A stretch of DNA of 64,000 nt from UBA7330 sp965243485. GTDB lineage: Bacteria; Bacteroidota; Bacteroidia; Cytophagales; Cyclobacteriaceae. Numbering within the stretch: position 1 is the first letter of the stretch; each line of letters opens with the position of its first letter. The notes under the pieces are model-generated. The model had not been told where the DNA came from and ran no database searches. It was given only the letters and a program-made list of their open reading frames with translations. Of this stretch, positions 1-9,180 are shown piece after piece. The position numbers and the translations under genes were made by a program. The stretch is taken from the NCBI GenBank assembly GCA_965243485.1, contig CBDEVP010000001.1, positions 2,542,001 to 2,606,000 of the forward strand, written 5' to 3'.

Positions 1-1046
1 ATGGGGAAAATTCTGTTCCTGAGGGGTTTCCTAGCTTTTTTAAAGCACAAACCGATGAAGGTGTTCATGCGCTATTAACCTACTATCAAGCGGAAAGGTC
101 AAACTTCATCAAAGTCTATACAGAGATTCCTGCCGAAAGCTACCGTGCGCTGGCAAAGAATTCTGCTCAATACAATCTTCATTTAGCAGGGCATAAGCCA
201 CTTAATGTTTCCTTACATGAAGCTATTCTCGCCGGGCAGAGAAGCTTTGAGCACGGACGCATATTTATGTTCGATTGCTTCCCTCAGGCAGATTCTTTAC
301 GCCTTGCAGCTGATAAGGGCAAAACCTACAGAAACCTAATGCCTTACATGATCAGCGAATTTGATCCAATTGAGGCTACAAAACTGATGCATTTAATGCG
401 TCATCAAAACAGCTACTGGGTGCCCACCCTACAGACGTTGAAAGTTTCTGCTATGGCAAATGACGAAGCATTTATCCGATCACCATATTTAACTTATATA
501 CCATACTCAAGGAAAGTACTGTTTTGGAATCCTGACGTATCCAGAGCTGCTAAGGACAACAATTCGCTAGCCCGACGTGGTATTTATGAAAAATTCTACC
601 AGTCGGTGAAAGAGCAAGTAGCCATGGCCCAGAAACATGGCGTGCCAATTATGGCAGGAACTGATGTTACCGATACCTACGTGTTTCCTGGATTTAGCTT
701 GCATACTGAAATTCACGATTTGGTAGATGCAGGGCTGACGAATCTTGAGGCCCTACAAACTGCTACCCTTATCCCCGCTCAATTCAGTGGAAGGGAAGGT
801 GACTTTGGAAGTATTGAAGCAGGAAAACTGGCTGATCTGGTCCTTCTAAATAAGAATCCATTAACAGACATTGCCAACACGAGCACTATTTCGGGGGTAC
901 TGCTTAATGGCATTTACTATGACGAAAATACTTTGAACCAGCTAAAGCAGATGACTGAAGAGCTGGCAAGCTCATTCCATATGAATGTTAAGTTTATCTA
1001 TAGCCTGCTCGCAAGTCCTTTAATGCATAAACAGATTGCTGACTGA
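1..1046 (+). CDS. Amidohydrolase family protein, 5' truncated by the window edge
   Basis: The reading frame is open from base 3 and has no start in the window, so only the C-terminal ~348 residues are seen. The sequence resembles the imidazolonepropionase-like branch of metal-dependent amidohydrolases. It shows a GHKP motif and a SFEHGR motif at the expected metal-binding strand ends, then AGTDVTD, which carries the late catalytic aspartate. The C-terminal tail (EAGKLADLVLLNKNPL) is the composite-domain signature of the family. The substrate cannot be told; relatives hydrolyse cyclic amides or dipeptides. The first ATG inside the frame, at 267, is not the true start because conserved sequence precedes it. 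The N-terminal HxH motif and any signal peptide lie outside the window. Confidence 0.85.
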   Translation, partial: GENSVPEGFPSFFKAQTDEGVHALLTYYQAERSNFIKVYTEIPAESYRALAKNSAQYNLHLAGHKPLNVSLHEAILAGQRSFEHGRIFMFDCFPQADSLRLAADKGKTYRNLMPYMISEFDPIEATKLMHLMRHQNSYWVPTLQTLKVSAMANDEAFIRSPYLTYIPYSRKVLFWNPDVSRAAKDNNSLARRGIYEKFYQSVKEQVAMAQKHGVPIMAGTDVTDTYVFPGFSLHTEIHDLVDAGLTNLEALQTATLIPAQFSGREGDFGSIEAGKLADLVLLNKNPLTDIANTSTISGVLLNGIYYDENTLNQLKQMTEELASSFHMNVKFIYSLLASPLMHKQIAD

Positions 1047-1487
1047 TACTGCCAAAAAAAAATTCAAGTAAAATAGAAAATCATGGTTATCAGCAAATTC
1101 CAAACAGACTTACAGCAGCAGGCCAAAATAGTAGAATTCACGTATTTGGTGACCACACTCATTGGCTTTGTCAATAATTTCCTGATCTTTCGGCAAAAAA
1201 AATGAAGACCCCCTGTAAACGTTCATTTTCTTCAAACAATGTGTCTATAAAAAGCAGACAACTCTGTAAAGGGTTGGGCACGAATCTCGCTATGGTGTAG
1301 TTTCAAAGGGCCATTATCTGGGATTTTCGGATAAGATATATAAATTCACCACGTATCACAGTTGGGCCCGCCCATTGAGACCATAAAATAAGTAACTATT
1401 CCAAAAGCAGACATAAGCATTACGAGATCTTTCATAGCTTTCTTAGCAGAATTGCAGGGTTACCCTCGATAATTAATTGACAAATAC
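1047..1487. other. Gene-poor spacer, possibly decayed sequence
   Basis: This 441-base stretch has no convincing gene. Two tiny frames each encode one hydrophobic segment: 1083-1205 on + (40 codons, core TYLVTTLIGFVNNFLIF) and 1346-1435 on - (29 codons, start MKDLVMLMSAFG). Beyond its TGA the minus-strand frame stays open for about 38 more codons, which would fit a degenerating membrane-protein gene. No hairpin terminator or clear promoter was seen. These could equally be chance frames. Confidence 0.3.
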
Positions 1488-2363
1488 ATGAATTTGTTGA
1501 AAAAGTATTGCATTCCTTTGATAATAACAGTTATTTATGTCCCGGTGGTGTTTTCACAAAGCAAAAGGTCAGATTCAACCAGAAAAGAGCTTAAAGAGTC
1601 AAGGCCTGCATACCTAACTCTTAGTGCCGGGGTAAATATTTCTTCTTTCAGAGACTTTGCAACTTCACCATTATATTATTCAGGTTTGCCTTTATACACT
1701 TCCATATCACATGTGGATATCGACGACAAGAGACAATCAGATATCGCTATTTCTTATGCTTTTGGACCTTACAATAATGATTTCAATCAACAATTATCAG
1801 TGAGTGAGGTTAAAACGTTCTCTATAAACTATCTAGAACTGTTTCAAGTGAATCAGCTTAGTACCACAAAACTGAACATCAAGGTTGGAGGGCTTTTCAG
1901 TACTACCGCCAATATTCGAAATAATGAACAGTTATTTAACAACAGCAAAGGGGTTGATGTCATTGCTACCTTATTTGGCTCTTTGAAAGGGACTCTGGAT
2001 TTGAGTACCAGGGAAGAGACGCAGAAGAAGTTTCTATTCATCAACTATTTAGCCAAAAAGAGATCGAGGAACTTATCATTAACAGTGAACTTTGGATTGC
2101 TGAATAGTTCATATCGAAACGGATTTGCTTATACCAGTCAATCACCGGTTTTAAATGAGGACAGATTTTTTGATGGGTACCGTTTACGGATTTTTTCCGG
2201 ATACAGGTTGAGCAGTGCTGTAGATTACACTGTTTTTCTACGCAACAAAAATGCTGTTCAAATTGCTTACCTCTGGGATGCATACAGGACAGGGGGTGGT
2301 CCTGATGAATTTGAAATGGTAGCCCATGTGCTGAAATTTTCATTGTTATACAGTCTAAAATGA
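1488..2363 (+). CDS. Hypothetical exported protein, possible outer-membrane barrel
   Basis: This 291-residue protein was not recognised. Residues 1-23 look like a Sec signal peptide (KKYCIPLIITVIYVPVVFSQS, cleavage after the FS/Q region). The mature part is rich in alternating hydrophobic and polar strands (LSAGVNISSF, KTFSINYLELF, LTVNFGLLNSS, KFSLLYSLK). It ends in a leucine-rich strand, which suits a small beta-barrel or beta-sandwich envelope protein. Its stop overlaps the start of the S41 peptidase by four bases (ATGA), so the two are almost certainly co-transcribed and translationally coupled. No enzyme motif is visible. The barrel assignment is inference from strand periodicity only. 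Confidence 0.6.
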   Translation: MNLLKKYCIPLIITVIYVPVVFSQSKRSDSTRKELKESRPAYLTLSAGVNISSFRDFATSPLYYSGLPLYTSISHVDIDDKRQSDIAISYAFGPYNNDFNQQLSVSEVKTFSINYLELFQVNQLSTTKLNIKVGGLFSTTANIRNNEQLFNNSKGVDVIATLFGSLKGTLDLSTREETQKKFLFINYLAKKRSRNLSLTVNFGLLNSSYRNGFAYTSQSPVLNEDRFFDGYRLRIFSGYRLSSAVDYTVFLRNKNAVQIAYLWDAYRTGGGPDEFEMVAHVLKFSLLYSLK

Positions 2364-3367
2364 TCATCAGAGTATTCTTTCTTTTTCTTATCGTTCAGGT
2401 AGCTCTCCCTTCCTGTGAGACCATGCTCTTCGAGGAAGACCTGGCAAGCACAGATCCTTTCCATAATTTCGAATATTTATGGAATGAATGTGATGAGAAA
2501 TACGCTTACTTTTCAGTAAAGAATGTGGACTGGGATCAGATTAAGGATGAATACTCTGAAAAACTATATTACGGCATGACCCAGGATTCTCTTTTCAATG
2601 TATTAGGTGGGATGTTGAAAGAGCTGAGAGATGATCATGCAAATCTCATTTCAAATTTCAATACTTCATTTTATGGAGTAGAGTACCAGGCACCAGATAA
2701 TTTTGACTGGCGGGTAATTGTAGACAATTACATAACCAGTGACTATTATTTGTCAGGCCCATTTGCGCACAATTTCATAGGAAATGGGGAAATTGGGTAC
2801 ATTCGATTTTCTTCATTTAGAGATCCGGTTGATCATGAGAATCTGAATTATATGCTTGATCGATATAAAGACACGCGAGGTCTCATTCTTGACCTGAGAG
2901 AAAATGGAGGTGGTGCAATTGAGAATGTATTTAAAATACTAAGCAGATTCACTGATACCAAAGAGCTCGTAAATTATTCTGTCATTAAATCTGGTCCTGG
3001 ACATGAAGAGTTCACCGAGCCCGCACCGGTCTTTATTGGACCCTATGAAGGAATAAGGTTTACTAAAAAGGTAATGGTACTCACAGATAGAGGCACCTAT
3101 AGTTCTGGTTCATTGCTGGCATTGGCTACCAAAGCCTTACCAAATGTATTGCTTGTCGGTGATACAACCGGCGGGGGACTTGGGATGCCAAACGGAGGAC
3201 AGTTACCAAATGGTTGGAGGTATCGGTTTTCGATCACCCGCGCCCTAAACCTGGACAAAAGTCCTGACTTTGAGAATGGAGTACCCCCGGATATTGCAAT
3301 ACGATTTGACTGGGGTGATCTGCGAAAGGATGAGATCCTGGAAAGGGCTATTGAGGAGCTACGATAA
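2360..3367 (+). CDS. S41-family (C-terminal processing) peptidase lipoprotein
   Basis: The product is a 335-residue predicted lipoprotein with lipobox VALPSC at residues 14-19, so it probably sits in the envelope. The tricorn-core domain (about 30-80: FEYLWNECDEKYAYF, LRDDHANL) precedes the catalytic domain. Catalytic-domain landmarks are GYIRFSSF, the LDLRENGGG loop, the nucleophile motif TYSSGSLLAL and TTGGGLGMPNG. No PDZ domain is obvious, and the protein is short compared with CtpA proteases. Members of this family cut near the C termini of envelope proteins. The ATGA overlap with the upstream gene suggests the two products work on the same envelope process. Confidence 0.85.
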   Translation: MIIRVFFLFLIVQVALPSCETMLFEEDLASTDPFHNFEYLWNECDEKYAYFSVKNVDWDQIKDEYSEKLYYGMTQDSLFNVLGGMLKELRDDHANLISNFNTSFYGVEYQAPDNFDWRVIVDNYITSDYYLSGPFAHNFIGNGEIGYIRFSSFRDPVDHENLNYMLDRYKDTRGLILDLRENGGGAIENVFKILSRFTDTKELVNYSVIKSGPGHEEFTEPAPVFIGPYEGIRFTKKVMVLTDRGTYSSGSLLALATKALPNVLLVGDTTGGGLGMPNGGQLPNGWRYRFSITRALNLDKSPDFENGVPPDIAIRFDWGDLRKDEILERAIEELR

Positions 3368-3454
3368 TAGATTCTGAGGGCAGCTAACCTAGTATCTGCT
3401 GCATGTATTACTGATGCTTTCAAGTTTTGAGATCGCCCCCTGCATTTCTAAAAA

Positions 3455-4981
3455 TTAATTCATAAAATCCATTTCCTCGGCAATCGTTTCATAGCGTAAA
3501 GCCATCTCAACCACGATATCAGTACTGTCGGAAGCCAGGTTGACCAGTTCAGCTGGGTCCTCCTGCATGTTGTACAGCTGCCATTCTTCGCCGTTCATCC
3601 GTACGATTTTATAGTCGCCGGACCTGAACATACGGAAACGATCCAGCCCTGAGATAAAATATTCCGGTTCCTCTCGCTGCTCACCTTTAAATATCGGAAG
3701 CAATGATTTTCCATGCAGGGGGAGGGTAGGGTAGCCCTCAATTGATTCAGGGTATGAAGTACCTGTCACATCCAGAAAGGTAGGTGCAAGGTCCACGATA
3801 TGGCCCGGCTGATCCGTGATGGTATTGGGTTCGATCGTACCTGGCCAGTAGGCAATAAATGGTGTATGGCTGCCTCCCTCAAAACCGGCCTGTTTGTATT
3901 GCCGGAAGGGTGTATTACCCAGGTTGGCCCAGGTAGACCTAAGGCTCCAATAAGAGTCGGCGGGTCCGGGCTGCACATCCTCGATCTTGTTGGCATAAAA
4001 AGGACACGAGCCATTATCGACCAGGAACATGATCAGGGTGTTTTCGAGTTCGCCATCAGCTTTCAGCCGATCGATCACCCGGCCGATGTTCTGATCCATC
4101 CGGTCGATCATCGCTGCAAAAACCGCCATTTCCAGATCCAAAGAATCCTTTTGGGCATCTGAAAGGGTGTCCCAGGCATAATAATCTGTGTATGCCGGTT
4201 TTAGCGGCCCACGGAATTTGTTGAGATTACCTTCCGCCGGACTAAGTTTTGTGTTTTCAGGAAGGACCTCAAGGCTTTTCATTCTTTCATACCTTTCAGA
4301 TCTCAGCACGTCCCAGCCCTTCATGTATTTGCCCCGGTATTTAGCAATGTCTTCCGGTCTGGCCTGCAGCGGGTAATGCGCGGCATGATAGGGGAGATAC
4401 AAAAAGAAAGGTTGATCCGGATCTTCAGCCATGTCCAGCCATTTCAGGGCATAGTCCGTGATGAAATCCGTCTTGTACATCGGCTTTTTCTCATGTTCGA
4501 TCTCGCTGGCGGGAATTTCCTTTCCCTCCAGGTAGAATGGTCGCTCAAACTCACCGGAGGGAGGGAGAAAATATTCCGTGGTAGCCCAGAAATAAAAGGA
4601 ATGTTCGAAGACATTTTCTGCCGCACAATAATCGGGCACCCACTTATCAAAGTGTTCCTTTCCGCTCATCACGGTATAATATCCGGCCTGTTTGGTGAGG
4701 TGACCCAGGTGAACTGCTCCGTTTCCGCCGCCGTACAACCCGGTCAGCATAGAAGAACGTGTGGGGTTGCATTTGGCCATGTTGTAAAAGGTCTGGAAGC
4801 GAAGACCATTCTGAGCCAGAAAGTCCAGGTTGGGGGTTTCTATTTCGCTCCCATAAGGGCCAATGTCCGAAAAACCGATGTCATCAGCGATGATGAGAAC
4901 GATATTTGGTTTTTCAACCTTTTCTTCAGATGCACATCCAATGATGAGCAAAAATCCAGTAAGTATGATGAGTGTTCGCAT
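3455..4981 (-). CDS. Sulfatase (formylglycine-dependent, S1 family), lipoprotein
   Basis: This 508-residue protein belongs to the alkaline-phosphatase superfamily of sulfatases. It opens with a lipoprotein signal (LLIIGC, Cys16), then PNIVLIIADD with metal-binding aspartates. The CNPTRSSMLTG motif follows, in which Cys71 would be converted to formylglycine. Later metal and substrate motifs include LVDNGS and GGSHTPFIAYWPG. The chosen ATG at 4981 gives a clean signal peptide; the frame stays open upstream but would overlap the preceding gene. It starts 13 bases after the stop of the metallophosphoesterase, so the two form an operon. Likely it removes sulfate from a glycan or small ester; the substrate is not determinable. 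No maturase gene is in the window. Confidence 0.9.
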   Translation of the reverse strand: MRTLIILTGFLLIIGCASEEKVEKPNIVLIIADDIGFSDIGPYGSEIETPNLDFLAQNGLRFQTFYNMAKCNPTRSSMLTGLYGGGNGAVHLGHLTKQAGYYTVMSGKEHFDKWVPDYCAAENVFEHSFYFWATTEYFLPPSGEFERPFYLEGKEIPASEIEHEKKPMYKTDFITDYALKWLDMAEDPDQPFFLYLPYHAAHYPLQARPEDIAKYRGKYMKGWDVLRSERYERMKSLEVLPENTKLSPAEGNLNKFRGPLKPAYTDYYAWDTLSDAQKDSLDLEMAVFAAMIDRMDQNIGRVIDRLKADGELENTLIMFLVDNGSCPFYANKIEDVQPGPADSYWSLRSTWANLGNTPFRQYKQAGFEGGSHTPFIAYWPGTIEPNTITDQPGHIVDLAPTFLDVTGTSYPESIEGYPTLPLHGKSLLPIFKGEQREEPEYFISGLDRFRMFRSGDYKIVRMNGEEWQLYNMQEDPAELVNLASDSTDIVVEMALRYETIAEEMDFMN

Positions 4982-4994
4982 ATAAAACGGTTTC

Positions 4995-7196
4995 TCAGGT
5001 AAACTTAGTCGGATTATCCTGAACATACCAGTGTTCGCCGGCGACGTGCTGTGTTCTGCGATACCATTGGTCTTCTGCTGAGATCTGCTGCAGAGGTTGT
5101 TTGTCAACATTACTCACCCCAGTGGCCTCATGGTCATAATTAAATTCATCGAAATAGATGCCATAAGATTTATTGTGCCCGTCGTTTGCACTCCAGGTGC
5201 CCAGGGTCACCACCAGGCGATCCGGTTTTAGATCAGAGTATTTGATGTCTTCTGAATGTTTGTTAAAATCCGCTGCAATATTCAGGGAAACTTCATGCCA
5301 CCCCCTGTATTCATTCACCAGATTGAGGACGATCCTCGGATCGGCATTGTAACCATCGGTATGGTACCAGGCTTTGCCCAGACAGTACATGATGTTGAGC
5401 TGCTTCGTGGATCCGGAATACCCTTCAATCAATACATACGCGCCACAGAGTGAATCCAGGTTCGATTTTCCCCGGTCCACCTGATACTTAAAGGTGATTT
5501 GCGGGGTATCATTGGGGAAAACAGAAAGCGCCTGATAAACCCGGTTGAGATTCTGTGGCCAGCGATCCTGGCCAGGCTTGTTGTAGCCTCTGATCCTCGT
5601 AAACAAATACAATGCATGTTCTCGGGAATCCGGAATGCCAACAACATCTGCAATGTTACTGGGATTTTCATCTTCCAGGTAGACCCATCGTTTTCCCCAG
5701 CCCTCCATGTCATTTTCAAAGCTTCCATTTACAAATTGAGAATTAGCAGGCAGCTCCCACTTTTCTCCCAGCTCCAGGGAGTAGGTCTTCTGATCCAGCT
5801 TCGGAAAAGCCTTCGGATACAGGTACTCTTCCAATGTCACGGACTTGAAGGTAATGTCAGCTTCTTTTCCCTTTATTTCAACAATGGAGATACCCTGACT
5901 GGGACCTCCGTTATAATCTTCCTCACCAAAAGCACGTGGTCTGTATCCTGCAGCTGGCAGGTTGATGAATTTAATCCCATCGATCTCAACAGCTGTCTTG
6001 AAGGAGGATTTGATGGGGATGTGCACGTGGCCGCTGAGTACATATTTTACATTGCCAAATTTCCTCAGGACACGAAGGATTTCTTTTTTGGTGCCTACAT
6101 CTTCTGTGTAGCTGATCATGGGATTGATACCAATCGGATGTATGGGCACGTGCTGGAAGAACATGGTTGGCCTGTCCTTGTGTTTTTCAAGGTCTCTTTC
6201 CAGCCAGTCAAAATAATGGGGATGAGTTTCAAAAAAGTGAGATCTCAGCGGGTCCGGCCAGGCCACGAAATGCCACTGACCCAGGTTGAATGAATAGAGC
6301 AGTTTTTCCAGACCATTGATGGCTTTTTGCGCAGCAAAGTAATTGCTGAATCCATCCATATTATACCCGGGACCGAGAGCTACCCGGTAGGTGGTTTCAT
6401 GATTCCCAATGGAATACAGCAGAGGACCATTGACTTTTTTAAGAAATTCATTCATTTGCACAAAGTCCTCTTTTTTACCCTGTCCGTCAGTCACATCGCC
6501 GATCACCATCGTAAACTTTGGATCGCAATTGAGTTTTGGGACCAGTGCGACACTCTCTTCCAGAAATGCATTGTGGACCCTCATCCTGGTCATCAAATTA
6601 TCCTGATCAACAAAAGAATCACCTCCCTGAGGGTCGGCCATGGCTACAAAGTTGAAATCATCCGTGTCAACATCGATCCCTATCTGTCCGGGGTCGATCT
6701 CCCCGATTTCGTGGTAGAATAGCAGGTTAGCTGTCCAGGTGATTTCTCCCTCTTTTCCACTGACCTCGGGTTCTTCCAACAATTTTCCGGCTTCAAATTT
6801 TATCCCTGAACCGGCATTAATGATGGTATCAGCAGTGATCTCACTCAACCAAAGCGTGATCACATCCTGGTTGCCATTGTTTGGTAAGGCGAAGTAGGTG
6901 TCCCTGTTAGTATTGTACTTGTCGCTGCTTTCAAAATGTGTCACCCGGGTTCTGGCCAGTTTTCCTTTTCTTACCCGGATCCTTCCGGAAAGATGTTTAT
7001 CAACTCTGCCATTCCCGGTAAGAGCGAGCCGGATGGCCACCAGACCTTCATCATTTTTTGCTTCTTCAAATGAAGCCGGATAGGGGTAATTGTATTCCGG
7101 CAGTGAAGCCTTAGACGAACCATGAGAAATTGCGGGCAGGATTGAAAATGCGGAAGTACCGACACCTACTTTTTTGATAAAATTTCTTCGTTGCAT
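4995..7196 (-). CDS. Tat-exported calcineurin-like metallophosphoesterase
   Basis: This 733-residue protein begins with a twin-arginine signal (RRNFIKK followed by a hydrophobic stretch ending near ISHGSS). The central phosphoesterase domain shows the calcineurin-type metal motifs in order: MADPQGG, GDVTDGQG, GNHET, HVPIHP and SGHVH. A preceding ~170-residue beta-rich domain (LTGNGRVDKHLSGRIRVRKG) and a C-terminal beta-sandwich (NGSFENDMEGWGKRWVY), which looks like a carbohydrate-binding jelly roll, flank it. It is the first gene of a pair with the sulfatase. Together they suggest removal of phosphate and sulfate groups from an extracellular polymer, but this is inference from context. A TATGTTTG -7 element lies upstream. 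Confidence 0.88.
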   Translation of the reverse strand: MQRRNFIKKVGVGTSAFSILPAISHGSSKASLPEYNYPYPASFEEAKNDEGLVAIRLALTGNGRVDKHLSGRIRVRKGKLARTRVTHFESSDKYNTNRDTYFALPNNGNQDVITLWLSEITADTIINAGSGIKFEAGKLLEEPEVSGKEGEITWTANLLFYHEIGEIDPGQIGIDVDTDDFNFVAMADPQGGDSFVDQDNLMTRMRVHNAFLEESVALVPKLNCDPKFTMVIGDVTDGQGKKEDFVQMNEFLKKVNGPLLYSIGNHETTYRVALGPGYNMDGFSNYFAAQKAINGLEKLLYSFNLGQWHFVAWPDPLRSHFFETHPHYFDWLERDLEKHKDRPTMFFQHVPIHPIGINPMISYTEDVGTKKEILRVLRKFGNVKYVLSGHVHIPIKSSFKTAVEIDGIKFINLPAAGYRPRAFGEEDYNGGPSQGISIVEIKGKEADITFKSVTLEEYLYPKAFPKLDQKTYSLELGEKWELPANSQFVNGSFENDMEGWGKRWVYLEDENPSNIADVVGIPDSREHALYLFTRIRGYNKPGQDRWPQNLNRVYQALSVFPNDTPQITFKYQVDRGKSNLDSLCGAYVLIEGYSGSTKQLNIMYCLGKAWYHTDGYNADPRIVLNLVNEYRGWHEVSLNIAADFNKHSEDIKYSDLKPDRLVVTLGTWSANDGHNKSYGIYFDEFNYDHEATGVSNVDKQPLQQISAEDQWYRRTQHVAGEHWYVQDNPTKFT

Positions 7197-7217
7197 GTTT
7201 CAGGTATTATGTCCTCT

Positions 7218-7225
7218 CAAACATA
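7218..7225 (-). promoter_or_regulatory. Bacteroidota -7 element before the phosphoesterase-sulfatase pair
   Basis: On the minus strand TATGTTTG matches the TAnnTTTG consensus exactly, 21 bases upstream of the ATG at 7196. No good TTG at -33 was found, so the call rests on the -7 box and its position. Confidence 0.4.
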
Positions 7226-7336
7226 TTAAATCACCTCATCTATAGTGTCATACAGCATCCTGAAATGTAATTTTTTTCTCCTTTTAGTTATTTGTGAAGT
7301 AAAATATTTATATTGTCTACAACTAAATACCAGCTG

Positions 7337-8194
7337 ATGAAAACCATCTTTTTTATTTGTAGCCTGCTCATGATGGCGGCCAATCCTCCCAATTACAAGC
7401 TCAGAAAAGGGATACTTTATAAAGACAAAGAAGAAATCGGTACCGTATCGGGCGAAGCGGGACTCACCAAATATGTGGACCTGTCATTCAAAGACCTTAC
7501 CGGCCATGAGGTATTGACCATCAGGCAGGGATCTTTTAAACCTTCATATCCGAACCATCAAAACATTTTATGGAATGAGTTTAACTTCAAACAGTACAAC
7601 ATCAGGTTCCTGCTATCCTGTGAAATGGCCTACCTCAATGAGGAAAAGGTGATCAAACATGAGCTTGCGAACAGGGGGGTCGAGATCTTTTCCGATGGAT
7701 TTAAGCTGGAAGAGGTCAGGGCTTTGCTGGAGCAAGACTACAGTGATCAGCTCATGGGAGATACCCTTCAATATAAAAAAGAAGTTGATTTCTACCAGTC
7801 AACACTCAACGGCGGTCTGGTAGAACGGGATTATTCCGCAGGCATATCCTTTAAACCCATTCCACAGATGAATCAAATGTACTGGATCAACCAGGGCGCT
7901 AATCTGAAATCCGAACCCTATGAGATCGGCCGGCTGGCCATCATCAACACCTCTACACCGATGGAGCGAAAAACGGAGATCCTCATCATGAAGAGATTGA
8001 AAGAACCGGTGATGCGAAATGGCGAAGCGACAGAATTCATAGAGGCCGGTTATATCCTGCTGGATGCCTTTCCTTCTTTATTTACCTACCAGGATGGCAT
8101 TGATCACCGCGACATCAATTTCAACAGTCAGCAACCTGTAGAGCAGATCTATACGGAGGCGGTGAAGTACATGATGTTGAAAAAGTATTTGTGA
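7337..8194 (+). CDS. Hypothetical secreted protein
   Basis: The 285-residue product was not recognised. The ATG at 7337 is preferred over an in-frame TTG at 7313 because it places a short signal peptide (KTIFFICSLLMMAA) at the N terminus. The body is mixed alpha/beta with repeated short strands (KGILYKDKEEIGTVSGEAG, EVLTIRQGSFKP), without cysteine or metal motifs. It stands alone, diverging from the phosphoesterase operon and converging on the PD40 protein, so neighbours give no clue to function. Codon usage looks like its surroundings. Confidence 0.65.
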   Translation: MKTIFFICSLLMMAANPPNYKLRKGILYKDKEEIGTVSGEAGLTKYVDLSFKDLTGHEVLTIRQGSFKPSYPNHQNILWNEFNFKQYNIRFLLSCEMAYLNEEKVIKHELANRGVEIFSDGFKLEEVRALLEQDYSDQLMGDTLQYKKEVDFYQSTLNGGLVERDYSAGISFKPIPQMNQMYWINQGANLKSEPYEIGRLAIINTSTPMERKTEILIMKRLKEPVMRNGEATEFIEAGYILLDAFPSLFTYQDGIDHRDINFNSQQPVEQIYTEAVKYMMLKKYL

Positions 8195-8235
8195 TATAAC
8201 CAACACCGGGGAATGGGACAAGTAAGAATGTGAAT

Positions 8236-9156
8236 TCATGGTGTAATTTCCGGCTGATTTACCTGGTAAATCCGGCTTTGCCCATTTTCATATTTATTGA
8301 ATTCAATGAGAAGCTCCTTTAAGGAAGAAAATCCTCCCACTGGTTTACTCAAATCCTTGCGTCTGCTGGTATAATATAGCGTATGCTCAAAGATGAACGG
8401 ACAGTAATCCATGTGCTCCGAATTGATTTCCGGCCCAAGATTTTCAGGATCATCCCATTCTCCTGTCTTATTTCTTGTGGAGAGATACAAATCGCCACTT
8501 CCAGATCCGCCTTCGCGATTATATCCGGTAAATATCATGAATGATTCGTCCGGTGATACATACGCATTGAATTCATATCCAGCAGTGTTGATGGAGGGTC
8601 CGACCGATCCCGGGTCCAGGTATTTTTCACCATCCCATATACAAACAACAATATCATCACTACCTTCCTGCCCTCTGGCATCGGTAGTAAAGTATAAATT
8701 ATTGCTGGCAGTCAGGACAGGATAAAACTCATTAAAGCTGGAGTTCACTGGTTCACCCATGTTGACCGGGTTCGACCAGGGGTCATCTTTCGAAGACCGG
8801 CTTACATACCAGATATCAAAGTCCCCCGCATCCCCACTTCCACTGGGTCTGTCTGAGGCAAAATAGAGGGTGAGCCCGTCCGGAGTTATGAAAGGTTCGA
8901 GATCTTTGTGCTGTCCGGAAAAGGATGCGATCTCCGGCTTTGACCATTTTTTACCTCTCTTACTCATTTTAAGGATCACGGACACGTCTCCCAGAGGGCT
9001 TTGCGCACTGAAGTAGGCTTCTTCGCCATCGGTAGTGAAATCCCGAAGGTTTGGAAATTGACGCAGGTGTTTCTCACTTAAGGGTACGGGGGCGTTTGAT
9101 TGAGCCATTGCCGTCAATACCAAACAGCAAAACCATAGACTATAGATACATCTCAT
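8236..9156 (-). CDS. Secreted PD40/WD40-like beta-propeller protein
   Basis: This 306-residue protein has a signal peptide (residues 1-18, ending TAMAQS). It carries several PD40-type repeats of the TolB class: FITPDGLTLYFASDRPSGSG, VLTASNNLYFTTDARG, YVSPDESFMIFTGYNREGG and FIFEHTLYYTSRR. These form a partial or full propeller that usually binds proteins or glycans in the periplasm. The OmpA-like C-terminal domain often fused to such repeats in Bacteroidota is missing. It lies in a minus-strand run with DUF2461 and TfoX-like genes, 24 bases downstream of the former, but the functional link is unclear. Confidence 0.75.
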   Translation of the reverse strand: MRCIYSLWFCCLVLTAMAQSNAPVPLSEKHLRQFPNLRDFTTDGEEAYFSAQSPLGDVSVILKMSKRGKKWSKPEIASFSGQHKDLEPFITPDGLTLYFASDRPSGSGDAGDFDIWYVSRSSKDDPWSNPVNMGEPVNSSFNEFYPVLTASNNLYFTTDARGQEGSDDIVVCIWDGEKYLDPGSVGPSINTAGYEFNAYVSPDESFMIFTGYNREGGSGSGDLYLSTRNKTGEWDDPENLGPEINSEHMDYCPFIFEHTLYYTSRRKDLSKPVGGFSSLKELLIEFNKYENGQSRIYQVNQPEITP

Positions 9157-9180
9157 ACCACCAAAACTATTAAATGCTCA

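Noticed and set aside
5499..6293. A 264-codon open frame on + opposite the metallophosphoesterase
   Set aside because: It lies wholly inside a well-supported gene on the other strand, lacks family motifs and reflects codon bias of that gene.
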